64,000 nucleotides of DNA from Terriglobia bacterium (GTDB taxonomy: Bacteria; Acidobacteriota; Terriglobia; JAIQFV01), in NCBI GenBank assembly GCA_020073085.1, contig JAIQFV010000023.1:35732-99731 (forward strand). The letters are read 5' to 3'. The notes below the pieces were generated by a model. The model searched no databases. It was given only the letters and a program-made list of their open reading frames with translations, and was not told the DNA's origin. Below, one piece after another: positions 1 to 10,588 of this stretch (position 1 is its first letter; every line of letters begins with the position of its first letter). Both the position numbers and the translations under genes were made by a program.

Positions 1-2972
1 GTCGAGAGTGGTGTCCCGAAATTGGATTGCCGGACGAGGGTCAGCGGGGTGGGCTGTTGCGGCGTACCCGTCGACAAAGACCACTGCGTCGTTCGCACGC
101 TGTTGAAGTTGGTCCGGTTGAAGATGTTGAACCCTTCAAAGATCAACTGCATCCGGGCCCGTTCGTAAATCGGAATCTCGCGAGTCACGCGGGGATCCAG
201 GGACACGAAATTCGGGAGTGTGAAGGTATCACGACCCACCCCGGGGAATCGATCCGTCTGTTGGTTCGAATCCCCGTTTAAATCTCCACCTCCCACCTTC
301 GCGGTATAGGGTTGGCCGGACTGCGCCGTCAAAATACCGCTGAGCGACCACCCGCCGGCCAGGGCTCGAGCGAGCGGGTTCGCCAGACCTTTCGCATAGT
401 TGGCTAAATCCCAAACACCGCTCACCACAAAACGATGCCGCTGGTCATTGATTCCCAGTGCCCGATCCGAACGGACATCAAAGGTATTGAATATCTGCTT
501 TCCGTCATCCCCGCTGCTAAACGGAACGACGGACGTGGCGTCAGGAACATCATCGATGACCTTGCTATATGTGTAAGCCATCATGAGCTGATAGTTCTGA
601 GAGAATCGCTTGTTCAGGGAAATCGTCATCCCGTGGTAGATGGAGTTGGCATCACTTTCAAAAGTCGCGATGCGGAGAAAGTGGCTGAGAGGCCTGGGAT
701 TGCCAAAGAAGGGGAAGGTCACCTGTGGACCGTCCTTTGTGGGCAGGGTCTTGAGCACGGGCGGCGCCAGGTTGCGATCAATAGTGCGCTGCAATTTGAC
801 TCCCCGAACGCCCAGATACGAGACAGTGAGGGAAGTGTCTTTCATGATCTGATACTCCACTCCGAAACTTCCCTGCTGAACGTACGGCTGCACATAATCC
901 TTCGAAAAAACAAAGATGGTCGCTGGAGGAGGGGCAGCCCCGGTAGGAATTGCCGAAAGAATATTCGGATAGGTGGGAACCCCGGTACCGGTGAAGGTCA
1001 GGGTTTGGACGTTGATCCCGTTATTGGAGTGGGCTGTTCCCACCATGATCGACGGCGTGCGCCCATAGAAAATGCCATATCCTCCGCGCACCACCAGCCT
1101 GTCCGACCCCTTGGGCTTCCAGGCAAATCCAAATCGGGGTCCAAAGTTGTTCTTATCGGTATTCAGAAAGCTGGTATCAATCCCCGCCGCGGCCAGTTGT
1201 GGGTCCGGATTCTTGGTGGCGGGTTGATTGAAATCCTGGATGTCGTAACGCAATCCAAAATTCAAGGTCAGATTGGACGCGGCATGGAATTCATCCTGAA
1301 CGAACCATCCCAATTCCCAGAAATCCGGGAATGTGGAAGGCCCTGAAGTGCCGTTCCCGGGAAAGGCTTGAACGTATTTCTCTCCCGACCCGTTCGGAAC
1401 TCCACCGGCAAAGCTGGCCAGGCTGTTGAACGTGTACGCGCCGAAAAAGTTGCCGGGAAAAAAGTTAAGGATGCGATCGATGTTGACGTCGAATCCCGCT
1501 TTGAAGTTATGGCGGCCAAAGGTGTGTGCCACATTGTCGACGAACTGAATGCGCTTTATCGTCGTTTCCCGCGGGCTAAAAGAATTGCGACCGATGGTTA
1601 AAACGGTTTGTCCCCCTTCATTGATCACTGCTTCGGGTTTATCGCTGTTGGCCAGCCCCGGCTCCTTGTCGCGCGCAAACTGGAAGCGGGCTTCATTGAC
1701 AGTATTCTTCCACAGGACTGAGGTGAGACCGGCACTCACGGTGTCGGTGAAAACATTGGAAGCTCCGGTATGTTGAGACGAATTCTGTGCTCCGCCGTTC
1801 TCAAAGCCCTCGCCATTGAATTTCTGATGGTTGAAACGGCCGGTCAGGTGATTGTTCTGAGTCATCTGCCAATCGACCTTCCACAGGAAAACGTCCTGGT
1901 TCTGGGTCCGATTCCAGCTGTTGGCAAGGGGGGTGAGTAGGGCCAGGCCCTGTTGCGTCGCGGCATCGGTCAGGAACGGCTGCTTCCCGCCCAGGAATAC
2001 CACGTTCGGTTGCGTGTTCCGTTGTCCGTCGTAGTCAAAAAAGAAGAACGCCTTGTTTTTCACGATGGGACCGCCGATGTTGCCGCCGAACTGATTGAAG
2101 TGAAAAGGCGACTTGGGGCGGTTCAGTGAATTGTTGAAAAAGTCGTTGGCGTTGAGCGATTTGTCGCGGTAAAACTCAAAGGCAGTCCCATGGAAAGCGT
2201 TTGTGCCCGACTTCGTGACGACATTGATGACGGCGCCACCGGCGCGGCCGAATTCCGCGGAGTAGGAATTCGAGTTCACCTGGAATTCCTTGACCGAATC
2301 CTCGCTGAATTGGTAGGGAGCGCGGCCGGACCCGGTGCGGCCGAGGGTCTGACCGAAGAACGTATTGTTGTTGTCGGTGCCATCAATCTGCAAGCTGTTC
2401 AAGGTCCCGCGCTGGCCCGCGAAACTGATATCCCCGAGGCGGTTGTCCCGCGTCACTCCCGGAGTCAGCAAGACGAAATCGATGAAATTCCGGCCATTGA
2501 CGGGCAGATCGGCGATCGAGACGTCACCGACCGTATTCGACACGCTGCTCCGCGTTGTTTCCACCACCGGCGCCTGCTCCGTGACCGTAATGGTTTGCTT
2601 TTGACCCGCCACCGCCGCCGTGAAATTCACCGTGAGGACCTGACCGACGGTCAGTTTCACCGAGGAGGCCTTCGAAGTGCTGAAACCCGCCGCCTGAACC
2701 GTGACCTCATACTCACCCACGGGGAGCGCCGAAATGCGGAAGTAGCCGGCGGTGTCGGTGGTCATCGAACGGGTCAATCCGGTGGCCAGATTTTTTGCGG
2801 TCACCTGGGCCCCGGGAACCACGCCGCCCGACGGGTCCACCACGGTCCCTTCGATGGTCCCTCCGGTCGATTCCGCCTGTGCAAATGAAACACACGCACT
2901 CCCTGCAATCATGAGCAGCGCAGCCATCACGACGCAAAATATTCTGCAGAAATTTTCAGTTCTTGTTGTCAT
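1..2972 (-). CDS. TonB-dependent receptor with N-terminal carboxypeptidase-regulatory domain (Oar-like), C-terminus cut by window edge
   Basis: Large outer-membrane beta-barrel transporter or adhesin-like receptor. Reading from an ATG at 2972 (AGGAGG ribosome site at 2981-2986, 8-base spacing) the frame stays open to base 1, about 990 residues. Residues 1-32 form a signal peptide ending in SFAQA. A carboxypeptidase-regulatory Ig-like domain follows (GTVVDPSGGVVPGAQV, then GYFRISALPVGEYEVTV). The plug carries DLPVNGRNFIDFVLLTPGV, LQIDGTDNNNTFF and EFQVNSNSYSAEFGRAGG, all typical of the acidobacterial Oar-like group. The barrel-end motif FEGFNIFNRTNF lies only about 45 residues from the window edge, so probably few residues are missing. 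It is divergent from the next receptor. The substrate cannot be told. Confidence 0.93.
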   Translation of the reverse strand, partial: MTTRTENFCRIFCVVMAALLMIAGSACVSFAQAESTGGTIEGTVVDPSGGVVPGAQVTAKNLATGLTRSMTTDTAGYFRISALPVGEYEVTVQAAGFSTSKASSVKLTVGQVLTVNFTAAVAGQKQTITVTEQAPVVETTRSSVSNTVGDVSIADLPVNGRNFIDFVLLTPGVTRDNRLGDISFAGQRGTLNSLQIDGTDNNNTFFGQTLGRTGSGRAPYQFSEDSVKEFQVNSNSYSAEFGRAGGAVINVVTKSGTNAFHGTAFEFYRDKSLNANDFFNNSLNRPKSPFHFNQFGGNIGGPIVKNKAFFFFDYDGQRNTQPNVVFLGGKQPFLTDAATQQGLALLTPLANSWNRTQNQDVFLWKVDWQMTQNNHLTGRFNHQKFNGEGFENGGAQNSSQHTGASNVFTDTVSAGLTSVLWKNTVNEARFQFARDKEPGLANSDKPEAVINEGGQTVLTIGRNSFSPRETTIKRIQFVDNVAHTFGRHNFKAGFDVNIDRILNFFPGNFFGAYTFNSLASFAGGVPNGSGEKYVQAFPGNGTSGPSTFPDFWELGWFVQDEFHAASNLTLNFGLRYDIQDFNQPATKNPDPQLAAAGIDTSFLNTDKNNFGPRFGFAWKPKGSDRLVVRGGYGIFYGRTPSIMVGTAHSNNGINVQTLTFTGTGVPTYPNILSAIPTGAAPPPATIFVFSKDYVQPYVQQGSFGVEYQIMKDTSLTVSYLGVRGVKLQRTIDRNLAPPVLKTLPTKDGPQVTFPFFGNPRPLSHFLRIATFESDANSIYHGMTISLNKRFSQNYQLMMAYTYSKVIDDVPDATSVVPFSSGDDGKQIFNTFDVRSDRALGINDQRHRFVVSGVWDLANYAKGLANPLARALAGGWSLSGILTAQSGQPYTAKVGGGDLNGDSNQQTDRFPGVGRDTFTLPNFVSLDPRVTREIPIYERARMQLIFEGFNIFNRTNFNSVRTTQWSLSTGTPQQPTPLTLVRQSNFGTPLS

Positions 2973-3701
2973 TGGACCTGCCTCCTGTCGGCGAGTTGAA
3001 ATTACGTTTCGGGTCTTGAAGTCGTCGTGCATAACCGGGCTCTCCATCCGGGTTACACGATGACCCCCTCAAAACATGGGGTAGTCTCCGGTTGAAAATT
3101 CGAAATTTCTTTAGTCAGACTGGCTTGAAGTATTCGCAGGAAAAGGTAAAGGAATTCCCGAAAATTTTCAATCAATTTTCGGATGTTCATATACCGGTTC
3201 CCATAGTGCTTTGAGTCAAGGAAGGTCTGCAATTCATCCTGCAGAAAATCTGCGTCCAAGAATCCGCTGAGATGTCACCGCGCATCAGGACTGGCAATTG
3301 CAGCGAAATCTCATCTTTACGTCACCGATAGCTTCGGAAGACGATTTCATCCTTATAAGAAATTGTTTCTCTTTGGACTCGAATCCTCCAAATTCCCAGA
3401 AACCATAGTGGCCTTCCAAAAGTTGGAATTCAGCACCGCCACCCTTGGGCACTGAGATCTTCATGCACGGTAACTGTTGAATGTTCAGATTTTACTAGGC
3501 CCCTAAAATTCAATAAATTTGGCCATCTAGATGCACGTTGGTAGATCTAGGCATTGGAGGCTTTGCCACTCTCTCGCAGTACGTATCCCAACCTAGTGTT
3601 ATGACAACCGAAACCGGCGGCATACTTACCAGAAACCGGTCACAAGTGTGCAACACCAAGCAGTCTTACCATGTAATCCTAAAACCAAAAGGAGCTACGC
3701 A
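2973..3701. other. Divergent intergenic region between two receptor genes
   Basis: A 729-base gap between divergently transcribed receptor genes, AT-richer than its flanks. It must hold both promoters and leaders, but I could not pick convincing -35/-10 pairs. A 68-codon minus-strand frame at 3053-3259 has no recognisable family. Nothing else was found. Confidence 0.5.
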
Positions 3702-6700
3702 ATGATTAAAAGGCTTTTAATATGCGCCCTGTTTGTGATTCTCGCTGGGCTGATGACATCGACCCTCTGGGCGCAGGGTCAAGGTACAGGATCGATCGAA
3801 GGAGTCATTTCGGATACCACGGGCGCCGTGATGCCGGGTGTCAAGGTGGTTGTCCGAAACCTCGGCACCAACGCCATCCGCGAACTTATGACGGACGGCT
3901 CGGGACATTACCGCGCCGACTTGCTGCCGCCGGGGGAGTATGAAGTCACGGCGACGATGACAGGCTTTGCAACGGCGAAGATCGAGCGGTTGACCCTGGT
4001 CGTAGGGTCATCGCATGCAGCGGATCTCAAGATGCAAGTCGCAGGTGGTCAGGTCACCGTCGAAGTGACCAGTGAAGCGGCCGTAACCGACCCCGAACGA
4101 ATTGAAATGACTTCGACCGTCGGGGAGCGGGCCGTTCAAGATCTTCCCATCAATGGACGTCGCTGGGAGAACTTTGTCCTCCTTACGCCCGGAGTCACGC
4201 CGGATGGCGATTATGGTCTGGTGAGCTATCGCGGGGTTTCGGGACTTTACAACAACAACTCGATTGATGGCGCCGACAACAATCAGGCGTTCTTCTCCGA
4301 AGCGCGGGGACGCACGCGCATCTCTTACACCATCAGCCAGGCTGCCGTGAAGGAATTTCAAGTTGGCCTGAGCAATTTCTCGGCAGAATTTGGTCGAGCA
4401 GCCGGCGGTACCGTGAATGCCGTGACCAAGTCCGGCACCAACGATATCCATGGCGAGGGTTTCTACTTTCTCCGCGATGGATCGTTCATGGCCAAGAATC
4501 CACGCGTCAATGCTTTGTCGACCCTGACTGAAGACCAGAAGAAACCGCCGGAACGGCGACAGCAGTTCGGAGGCTCAGTGGGTGGGCCCCTGGTGAAGGA
4601 CAAGGTGTTTTTCTTTGCCAACTATGACCAGCAGAAGCGACACTTCCCGGGGTTCGTCATTCCCGACACCCCTTACAACCTCGTCGCCTGCACTGTCCCC
4701 GGATGTGCCGCCACGATCGCCTTTCTCAACACCCAGAGCGGCCTGTTCGAACGCTCGGGCGACAATTATGTTCTGCTGGGAAAGCTCGACTGGATGATTA
4801 ATCAGAATAACACGTTAACAAGTGCGTACAATTTCCAGAAATGGAACTCGCCCAATGGAATCCAGACTCAATCCACGATCACCGTTTCCCCGTCTGCCAA
4901 TGGATTGGATCGCGTCCGGACCGACATGCTCAATCTGCGTCTCACCTCGGTCCTGACCGCCAACACGGTCAATGAATTCCGTTTTCAATTTGGGCGTGAT
5001 TTCGAGTCTCAGATTCCGAACTCCCCCGGCCCGTCGGTTTCCTTCACCGGAGGCATCAGCACCGGCATGCCCAACTACCTGCCGCGAGCCGCATATCCGA
5101 ATGAAAAGCGATTTCAATTCGCAGACAATTACTCGTTCATCCATGGAAACCACTCCTTCAAGGCGGGAGCGGACATTAACTACGTCCGGGAACTCCAAAT
5201 CAACCTCTACAACGGAGGCGGGACGTACAGCTATACGAGCTTGAACAATCTGGCTTCCGATTGCCCGGCTCAAGCCAGCGGCTGCGTCCCGGTCAGCAGC
5301 GGCGCCACCACGGGAAAGCATTACAGCAACTTCCAGCAGGCCTTTGATCTAACGGGCCAGAACGGGCTCCTCTTCTTCCCCACTACCGACTGGAACCTCT
5401 ACCTCCAGGATAATTACCGTTTCCGTCCCTCGTTTACTTTGTATTTTGGAATACGGTATGAATACTCGCAGCTGCCACAACCCACCAATGGAAATTCGGC
5501 CTTCCCCCTCACACAGACGTTCAACAAGGACACCAATAATTTTGGTCCGCGTTTTGGATTTTCGTGGGACGTGGGTGGAACGCACAAGACTGTTCTGCGA
5601 GGCGGCTATGGAATGTACTATGGACGCACCTCCAACAGTGCCATCGCCAATGGCCTGCTCAACAATGGGATCGTGAATTCCAGCTACTACATTACTCCGA
5701 CCTCTCCCGTCTCCCCTGTGTTCCCGAATGTGCTCACCGGACCGCCCTCGGGTGCGGCGGCATCAACGCAGACCATCAACGAGTTTGCGCCTGATTATGT
5801 CCGGCCGGTCATTCACTCGGTGGACCTGGTGCTCGAACGTGAACTCTCTCACGGGGTGACCGTTTCCGGATCCTATCTCATGAGCCGCGGCCAGCGCCTC
5901 CCCACCTTCCGGGACACCAATCTCCCGACGCCGACCGGAACGATCACTTACACCCTCCCCGATGGCTCTGCTCAAGGACCATTCCCGGTCTACCTCGGGT
6001 CCCGGCCAAACTCGGGAGCGGGCGCCATCATCATGACGGAGAGCGTATTGAACTCCAGTTACAATGCCTTCGTGATGAATATATCCAAGCGAATGAGTCA
6101 CGGGGTTCAGTTGCAGTCCAACTTCACCATCGCCAAGGCGATTGACAACGGCCAGAGTTCGCAGACCAACTTTGCGAGCTACAGCCAGCAGTTTGATCCC
6201 AACAACTTGAGCCTTGAAAAGGGACTCTCCCGATTCGATGTGCGCAAACGTTGGGTCACCAACTTCATCTTGGCCCCGTCGGTCAGCCGTTACACCGACA
6301 ATGCTTTTGTCAAGGCGGTCTTTAATGATTGGCAGTTCGGCGGCATTATGACCTTCTCCGATGGCAAGCCCCAGACGGCAACCATCAGCGGCGGACTTTC
6401 GGGAACGACAGTGACCTCCACGACCAACGGGACGGGAGGCAGTTATCGCGTTCCGTTCGTGGCGCCGGGATCCTATACCGGTACGGGTCAGGCCACCGTG
6501 GATATGCGGTTCACTCGTACCTTCAAGGTCAGTGAAAAGGCGAAGTTCCAGTTTATCTGGGAAGGATTCAACCTGTTCAACCGGGTCAATTACACCAGCT
6601 TCAATCTGATCCAGTTTCAAACCGGGACCGTCCAGAAGACCGGAACCAACTTTGTACTGCCGCTGGCGCCCTACTCCAAGCAGGCATTCCTTGCACCTAT

Positions 6701-6764
6701 CAACGTGGGAAATACCATCTTTGGCCCGCGTGAGTTTCAGATGGGCTTGAAGTTCATCTGGTAA
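3702..6764 (+). CDS. TonB-dependent receptor, Oar-like, 1020 aa
   Basis: Outer-membrane TonB-dependent receptor of the carboxypeptidase-regulatory type. The ATG at 3702 is preferred over the upstream ATG at 3648 because AAAGGAG lies just ahead of it and it starts a clean signal peptide (residues 1-24, ending TSTLWA). Regulatory domain at about 29-110 (GSIEGVISDTTGAVMPGVKV); plug at about 120-260 with QDLPINGRRWENFVLLTPG, NNNSIDGADNNQAFF and FSAEFGRAAGGTVNAVTKSG; the rest is beta-barrel ending in the aromatic FIW typical of BAM substrates. Two cysteine pairs in loops (CTVPGC and CPAQASGC) are shared with the next gene. It is a clear paralogue of the 7520-10588 gene and is followed by a strong terminator, so it is probably monocistronic. 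The substrate is unknown. Confidence 0.95.
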   Translation: MIKRLLICALFVILAGLMTSTLWAQGQGTGSIEGVISDTTGAVMPGVKVVVRNLGTNAIRELMTDGSGHYRADLLPPGEYEVTATMTGFATAKIERLTLVVGSSHAADLKMQVAGGQVTVEVTSEAAVTDPERIEMTSTVGERAVQDLPINGRRWENFVLLTPGVTPDGDYGLVSYRGVSGLYNNNSIDGADNNQAFFSEARGRTRISYTISQAAVKEFQVGLSNFSAEFGRAAGGTVNAVTKSGTNDIHGEGFYFLRDGSFMAKNPRVNALSTLTEDQKKPPERRQQFGGSVGGPLVKDKVFFFANYDQQKRHFPGFVIPDTPYNLVACTVPGCAATIAFLNTQSGLFERSGDNYVLLGKLDWMINQNNTLTSAYNFQKWNSPNGIQTQSTITVSPSANGLDRVRTDMLNLRLTSVLTANTVNEFRFQFGRDFESQIPNSPGPSVSFTGGISTGMPNYLPRAAYPNEKRFQFADNYSFIHGNHSFKAGADINYVRELQINLYNGGGTYSYTSLNNLASDCPAQASGCVPVSSGATTGKHYSNFQQAFDLTGQNGLLFFPTTDWNLYLQDNYRFRPSFTLYFGIRYEYSQLPQPTNGNSAFPLTQTFNKDTNNFGPRFGFSWDVGGTHKTVLRGGYGMYYGRTSNSAIANGLLNNGIVNSSYYITPTSPVSPVFPNVLTGPPSGAAASTQTINEFAPDYVRPVIHSVDLVLERELSHGVTVSGSYLMSRGQRLPTFRDTNLPTPTGTITYTLPDGSAQGPFPVYLGSRPNSGAGAIIMTESVLNSSYNAFVMNISKRMSHGVQLQSNFTIAKAIDNGQSSQTNFASYSQQFDPNNLSLEKGLSRFDVRKRWVTNFILAPSVSRYTDNAFVKAVFNDWQFGGIMTFSDGKPQTATISGGLSGTTVTSTTNGTGGSYRVPFVAPGSYTGTGQATVDMRFTRTFKVSEKAKFQFIWEGFNLFNRVNYTSFNLIQFQTGTVQKTGTNFVLPLAPYSKQAFLAPINVGNTIFGPREFQMGLKFIW

Positions 6765-6784
6765 ATCCGTAGAGGATTCAAATG

Positions 6785-6823
6785 GGGCAGGAAGGATCAT
6801 CCGATCCGACCTGCCCTTTTTTT
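6785..6823 (+). terminator. Rho-independent terminator after receptor gene
   Basis: Stem GGGCAGG (6785-6791) pairs with CCTGCCC (6810-6816), with an inner GGAT/ATCC helix, followed by seven T. It lies 20 bases after the receptor stop codon. Confidence 0.85.
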
Positions 6824-7519
6824 GTTTCGTTAAGGGCCCCGGGTTCCCTCTCCCCCTTCCAACACTGAACATAAATTCCGAACTCAGTGACGAGTGATCT
6901 TCTCTTCAAAAGCATACAGAATGGATCAGTTGATTCATTTTGAGATGGGACAATGTCTCCAGGAGAACCAGGAACGCGTACTGACCGACCTCAGTAGGGA
7001 CTCGAGAGTTCCACCATCCGGACGGGATGCCCCTTCCCCTGGATGGGAGACTTTAACTGGACTTCGAGATCTTCATTCTTTTGTCATGCGCTTGTAACAT
7101 CACTCCTCCATACTGATCCTCCACCTGAAATTGAACTGCGCATGAGGTCGACCCGGAGTCATCCCGCGGGTTCAAGCGGCTCCTGATTTAATAAACCATA
7201 GGAGGATTCCCAATATTTGTATAAAGTGGATAAGCTTAGTCTGGATTCGCCTGTGATGTTTGCAAAGTCCTGAATTATCAATAACTTTTTTACCTGAAAA
7301 CCTTGTGACTTTGGCTGAGTACTTGCATGAAATTCCAGTAGATGTCGCAGCTTACGTTTAAGATTTTTCATACCCGGAACTCATCTGACCAAGCCGACCA
7401 TTATGATTGATGGTTTAGAGAGGGGATTCTCTTCTGCCCTGGGCTCAGGAAGTGGTCGTCGGTTTTATGATCTGCCAAAACCAACCAATCCGCCAATTCC
7501 AACAAAAAGGAGTTGCTCA
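6824..7519. other. Intergenic region between paralogous receptors
   Basis: About 700 bases without a supportable gene. Short frames (6894-7097 plus, 7159-7371 minus) show no family features. The leader directly before the next receptor (from about 7480) resembles the leader of the previous one: both have an AAAAGGAG-type ribosome site a few bases before the ATG. Promoter elements were not convincingly identified. Confidence 0.45.
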
Positions 7520-10500
7520 ATGAAAAAAAGCACCATGCTTCGTGTTATGTTTTTTATGCTGTGCAGTATCGTGGCAGCTTGCCTCTGGGCGCAAGGCCAG
7601 GGTACGGGATCGATTGAAGGAACCGTAACCGACTCGTCCGGTGCTGTGATTCCGGGCGTCAAGATTGTGATTCAAAACCTGGGAACCAATGCGACGCGGG
7701 AGATGACGACCGACGCCTCGGGTCATTATCGCGCGGATATTCTTACTTCCGGCGAGTACTCCATCACCGCGAGCCAATCCGGCTTTGCGACCGCGAAGCT
7801 TGAGAAGGTGACGGTGTTCGTTGGAACCTTAACCTCTGGCGATTTGAAAATGGGGGTCGCCGGGACCCAGCAAACGGTCGAGGTCACAGCGGAAGCTCCG
7901 CTGACTGACGCCGAAAAAATCGCCGTCGGGGGCTCCGTGGGCGAACGCGCCATTGAGGACCTTCCGGTGAATGGCCGCCGATGGTCTAATTTCGTCCTTT
8001 TAACACCCGGCACGATTCCGGATGGGACCTTCGGCTTGGTCAGCTATCGCGGGATATCGGGACTTTATAACAACAACTCCATTGATGGGGCGGACGACAA
8101 CCAGGCCTTTTTCTCGGAAGCCAATGGCCGCACCCGAACGCCCTATGCCATCAGTCAGGCTACCATCAAGGAATTTCAGGTGGGGTTGAGCAATTATTCG
8201 GCAGAATTTGGCCGTGCCGCGGGCGGGACAGTCAATGCCGTCACAAAATCCGGCACCAACCAGTTCCACGGAGAAGGCTTCTACTTCTTGCGAACGAAGG
8301 CCTTCATTGCCATGGACCCTTTCATCAAGGCCCAAGGCAAACCCCAACCCGATGAAAGACGCCAGCAGTTCGGAGGCGCCGTGGGCGGTCCCCTCGTCAA
8401 GGACAAGCTTTTCGTCTTCGGAAACTATGACGAGCAACTCCGCAACTTCCCTATCACGACGCTCCCGAATGTTCCTCTGGCATCACAGGCCTGCACCGTG
8501 CCCGGGTGCGCCGCAACACTGGCATTCCTCAATAGCCAGGTCGGCACCTTCCCGCGCCAGGGGAATAACTATATTTTTCTAGTCAAAATGGACTGGATCA
8601 TCAACCAGAACAACACCCTGACGGGCGAGTACAATTATCACAAGTGGCACTCCCCCAACGGCATTCAGACAGCCGCGACGGTCACCGTCTCACCCTCCGC
8701 GAATGGCAGCGATGATGTGCGGACCGATCTCCTGACCACCCGGCTGACTTCGGTGTTGTCCGGCAGCAAGGTCAACGAATTCAGGTTCCAGTTTGGCCGT
8801 GATTTTGAATTCGAGTTTCCCAATGCGCCGGGACCCAGTGTTTCCTTTACCAACGGCATTAGTTTTGGTCAGCCCAATTTCCTGCCTCGGGCGGCTTTCC
8901 CGGATGAAAAGAAATTCCAGTTTGCCGACAACTACTCTTTTGTCCATGGAAACCATTCCTTCAAGGCGGGCATGGACATCGTGCATTACAACGAATTGCT
9001 CATCAACCTGTTCAGCGGGGGTGGCGTCTACACCTATGGAAACGCATTTTCATTCAACGGGGGAAGCAGTCAATTGAATGCCCTGGCAGCAGACTGCCCG
9101 CCTCAGGCCACCGGTTGTGTACCTCTCGCCTCAGGGGCGACCACTGGAAAGCATTACTCTTCGTTCGTTCAAGCGTTTGACCTGACGGGCCAAGCGGGCC
9201 GGTCCAGTTTTGCCACAACCAACTGGAACTTCTATTTCCAGGACAATTGGCGAGTCCGCCCGAGTCTCACGCTGTACCTCGGAATTCGATATGAATTTCA
9301 GCATCTGCCCCAGCCAGGAGCCGCCAACCCAGCAGTTCCGCTAACAGGCCAAATCAACCAGGACACGAACAATTGGTCCCCCCGGATTGGCTTCTCTTGG
9401 GATGTGTTTGGAAACCACAAGACAGTTCTTCGCGGCGGGTATGGCATCTATTACGGTGTGACCTCAAGCAGCTATGTGTCAAGTTCCATAACCGGAAATG
9501 GAATGATTCAGACCAGCCTCTCTTTGAACCCGACCCGGGCGACCGATTTACCGCTCGCTCCCGTTTTCCCGAACATCCTGACGACCGCGGGAGGAGTTCC
9601 TGGCGCCATCACGCTCTTTGATCCGAATTTTGTGGAACCTGTGATCCACTCCGCTGATCTGGCTATCGAGCGTGAGTTGGGGAACGGCTTGACGATTTCC
9701 GGATCGTACCTGTTCAGTCGCGGGCTCCACCTTTTTGCGACCTCAGACCTTAACCTTCCCCCCCAGACGGGAACCGTAACCTACATTCTTCCCAATGGGA
9801 CCCCCGCGGGAGCGTTTCCGTTCTATAGTGGGGCACGACCCAATACGGCAGTCGGGGCTGTGATTGCGGCCCAGAGTGTCGCCAATTCGACCTACCACGG
9901 ATTCGTCTTCTCCTTGAACAAGCGGTTTAGCCATGGGGTCCAGGTCCAATCCAATTTCACACTCTCCAAGGCCATCGACACAGGGCAAACCTCATCAACC
10001 TTCATTCCCACGTTTCCCTCGGCCTTCGACCAGAACAATCGGAGTTTGGAGAAGGGCCTTTCGCAATTTGACGCCCGTAAGCGGTGGGTAACGAACTTCC
10101 TCTTGTCACCCTCCGTGAGTCGATATACGGACAATGCCTTTGCGCATGCATTGTTCAACGATTGGCAGTTCAGCGGGGTCTTGACTCTTTCAGATGGCAA
10201 GGCGTTCACTCCGAATTTCAGTGGCGGAAGCGTCGGCCTGGGTGCGACGAACGGAAGCAACGGAAGCTTCAGGGTGCCCTTTTTGGCGCCTGGATCCTTC
10301 ACGACGCCGGGTTTCGCTGCGCTGGATATGCGGTTCACTCGTAATTTCAGGGTCGGTGAGAAGGCCCACTTCCAGTTCATTTGGGAAGGGTTCAACCTTT
10401 TCAACCGGGTGAACTACACCGGCTTCCTGGGCAACCTGTTTAATGCAAGCACGAAGGTTACAGGGGGCAATGCGGTCGTCACCTTGAGCAACCCCAGTGC

Positions 10501-10588
10501 CTCGTCTACTTTCCTGGCTCCGACCGCGGACACCAGCTTCTTCAACGGACCGCGTGAATTCCAGCTGGGGTTGAAGTTCATCTGGTAG
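7520..10588 (+). CDS. TonB-dependent receptor, Oar-like, 1022 aa (paralogue of preceding gene)
   Basis: Second copy of the same receptor type. The ATG at 7520 has AAAAAGGAG upstream and begins a signal peptide (MKKSTMLRVMFFMLC... to about residue 24); an upstream in-frame start at 7403 would bury it. Regulatory domain (GSIEGTVTDSSGAVIPGVKI), plug (EDLPVNGRRWSNFVLLTPG, NNNSIDGADDNQAFF, YSAEFGRAAGGTVNAVTKSG) and barrel follow, ending FIW. Long runs are identical to the 3702-6764 protein, including the loop cysteine motifs, so the pair arose by tandem duplication. The stop codon TAG lies inside a dispersed palindrome (10585-10610), whereas the paralogue ends in TAA with no such element. The ligand is unknown. 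Confidence 0.95.
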   Translation: MKKSTMLRVMFFMLCSIVAACLWAQGQGTGSIEGTVTDSSGAVIPGVKIVIQNLGTNATREMTTDASGHYRADILTSGEYSITASQSGFATAKLEKVTVFVGTLTSGDLKMGVAGTQQTVEVTAEAPLTDAEKIAVGGSVGERAIEDLPVNGRRWSNFVLLTPGTIPDGTFGLVSYRGISGLYNNNSIDGADDNQAFFSEANGRTRTPYAISQATIKEFQVGLSNYSAEFGRAAGGTVNAVTKSGTNQFHGEGFYFLRTKAFIAMDPFIKAQGKPQPDERRQQFGGAVGGPLVKDKLFVFGNYDEQLRNFPITTLPNVPLASQACTVPGCAATLAFLNSQVGTFPRQGNNYIFLVKMDWIINQNNTLTGEYNYHKWHSPNGIQTAATVTVSPSANGSDDVRTDLLTTRLTSVLSGSKVNEFRFQFGRDFEFEFPNAPGPSVSFTNGISFGQPNFLPRAAFPDEKKFQFADNYSFVHGNHSFKAGMDIVHYNELLINLFSGGGVYTYGNAFSFNGGSSQLNALAADCPPQATGCVPLASGATTGKHYSSFVQAFDLTGQAGRSSFATTNWNFYFQDNWRVRPSLTLYLGIRYEFQHLPQPGAANPAVPLTGQINQDTNNWSPRIGFSWDVFGNHKTVLRGGYGIYYGVTSSSYVSSSITGNGMIQTSLSLNPTRATDLPLAPVFPNILTTAGGVPGAITLFDPNFVEPVIHSADLAIERELGNGLTISGSYLFSRGLHLFATSDLNLPPQTGTVTYILPNGTPAGAFPFYSGARPNTAVGAVIAAQSVANSTYHGFVFSLNKRFSHGVQVQSNFTLSKAIDTGQTSSTFIPTFPSAFDQNNRSLEKGLSQFDARKRWVTNFLLSPSVSRYTDNAFAHALFNDWQFSGVLTLSDGKAFTPNFSGGSVGLGATNGSNGSFRVPFLAPGSFTTPGFAALDMRFTRNFRVGEKAHFQFIWEGFNLFNRVNYTGFLGNLFNASTKVTGGNAVVTLSNPSASSTFLAPTADTSFFNGPREFQLGLKFIW

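Noticed and set aside
435..1346. 303-codon plus-strand frame opposite the first receptor gene
   Set aside because: It is the antisense of a clearly coding TonB receptor frame; its Arg/Gly/His-rich translation matches nothing.
3053..3259. 68-codon minus-strand frame between the divergent receptors
   Set aside because: No ribosome site, no recognisable family, and it lies in a region that must hold promoters.
5763..6872. 369-codon minus-strand frame under the second receptor
   Set aside because: Shadow of the real gene on the other strand; no family motifs and atypical composition.
7159..7371. 70-codon minus-strand frame between receptors
   Set aside because: Isolated, no motif beyond basic helix-like sequence; not enough to call a gene.
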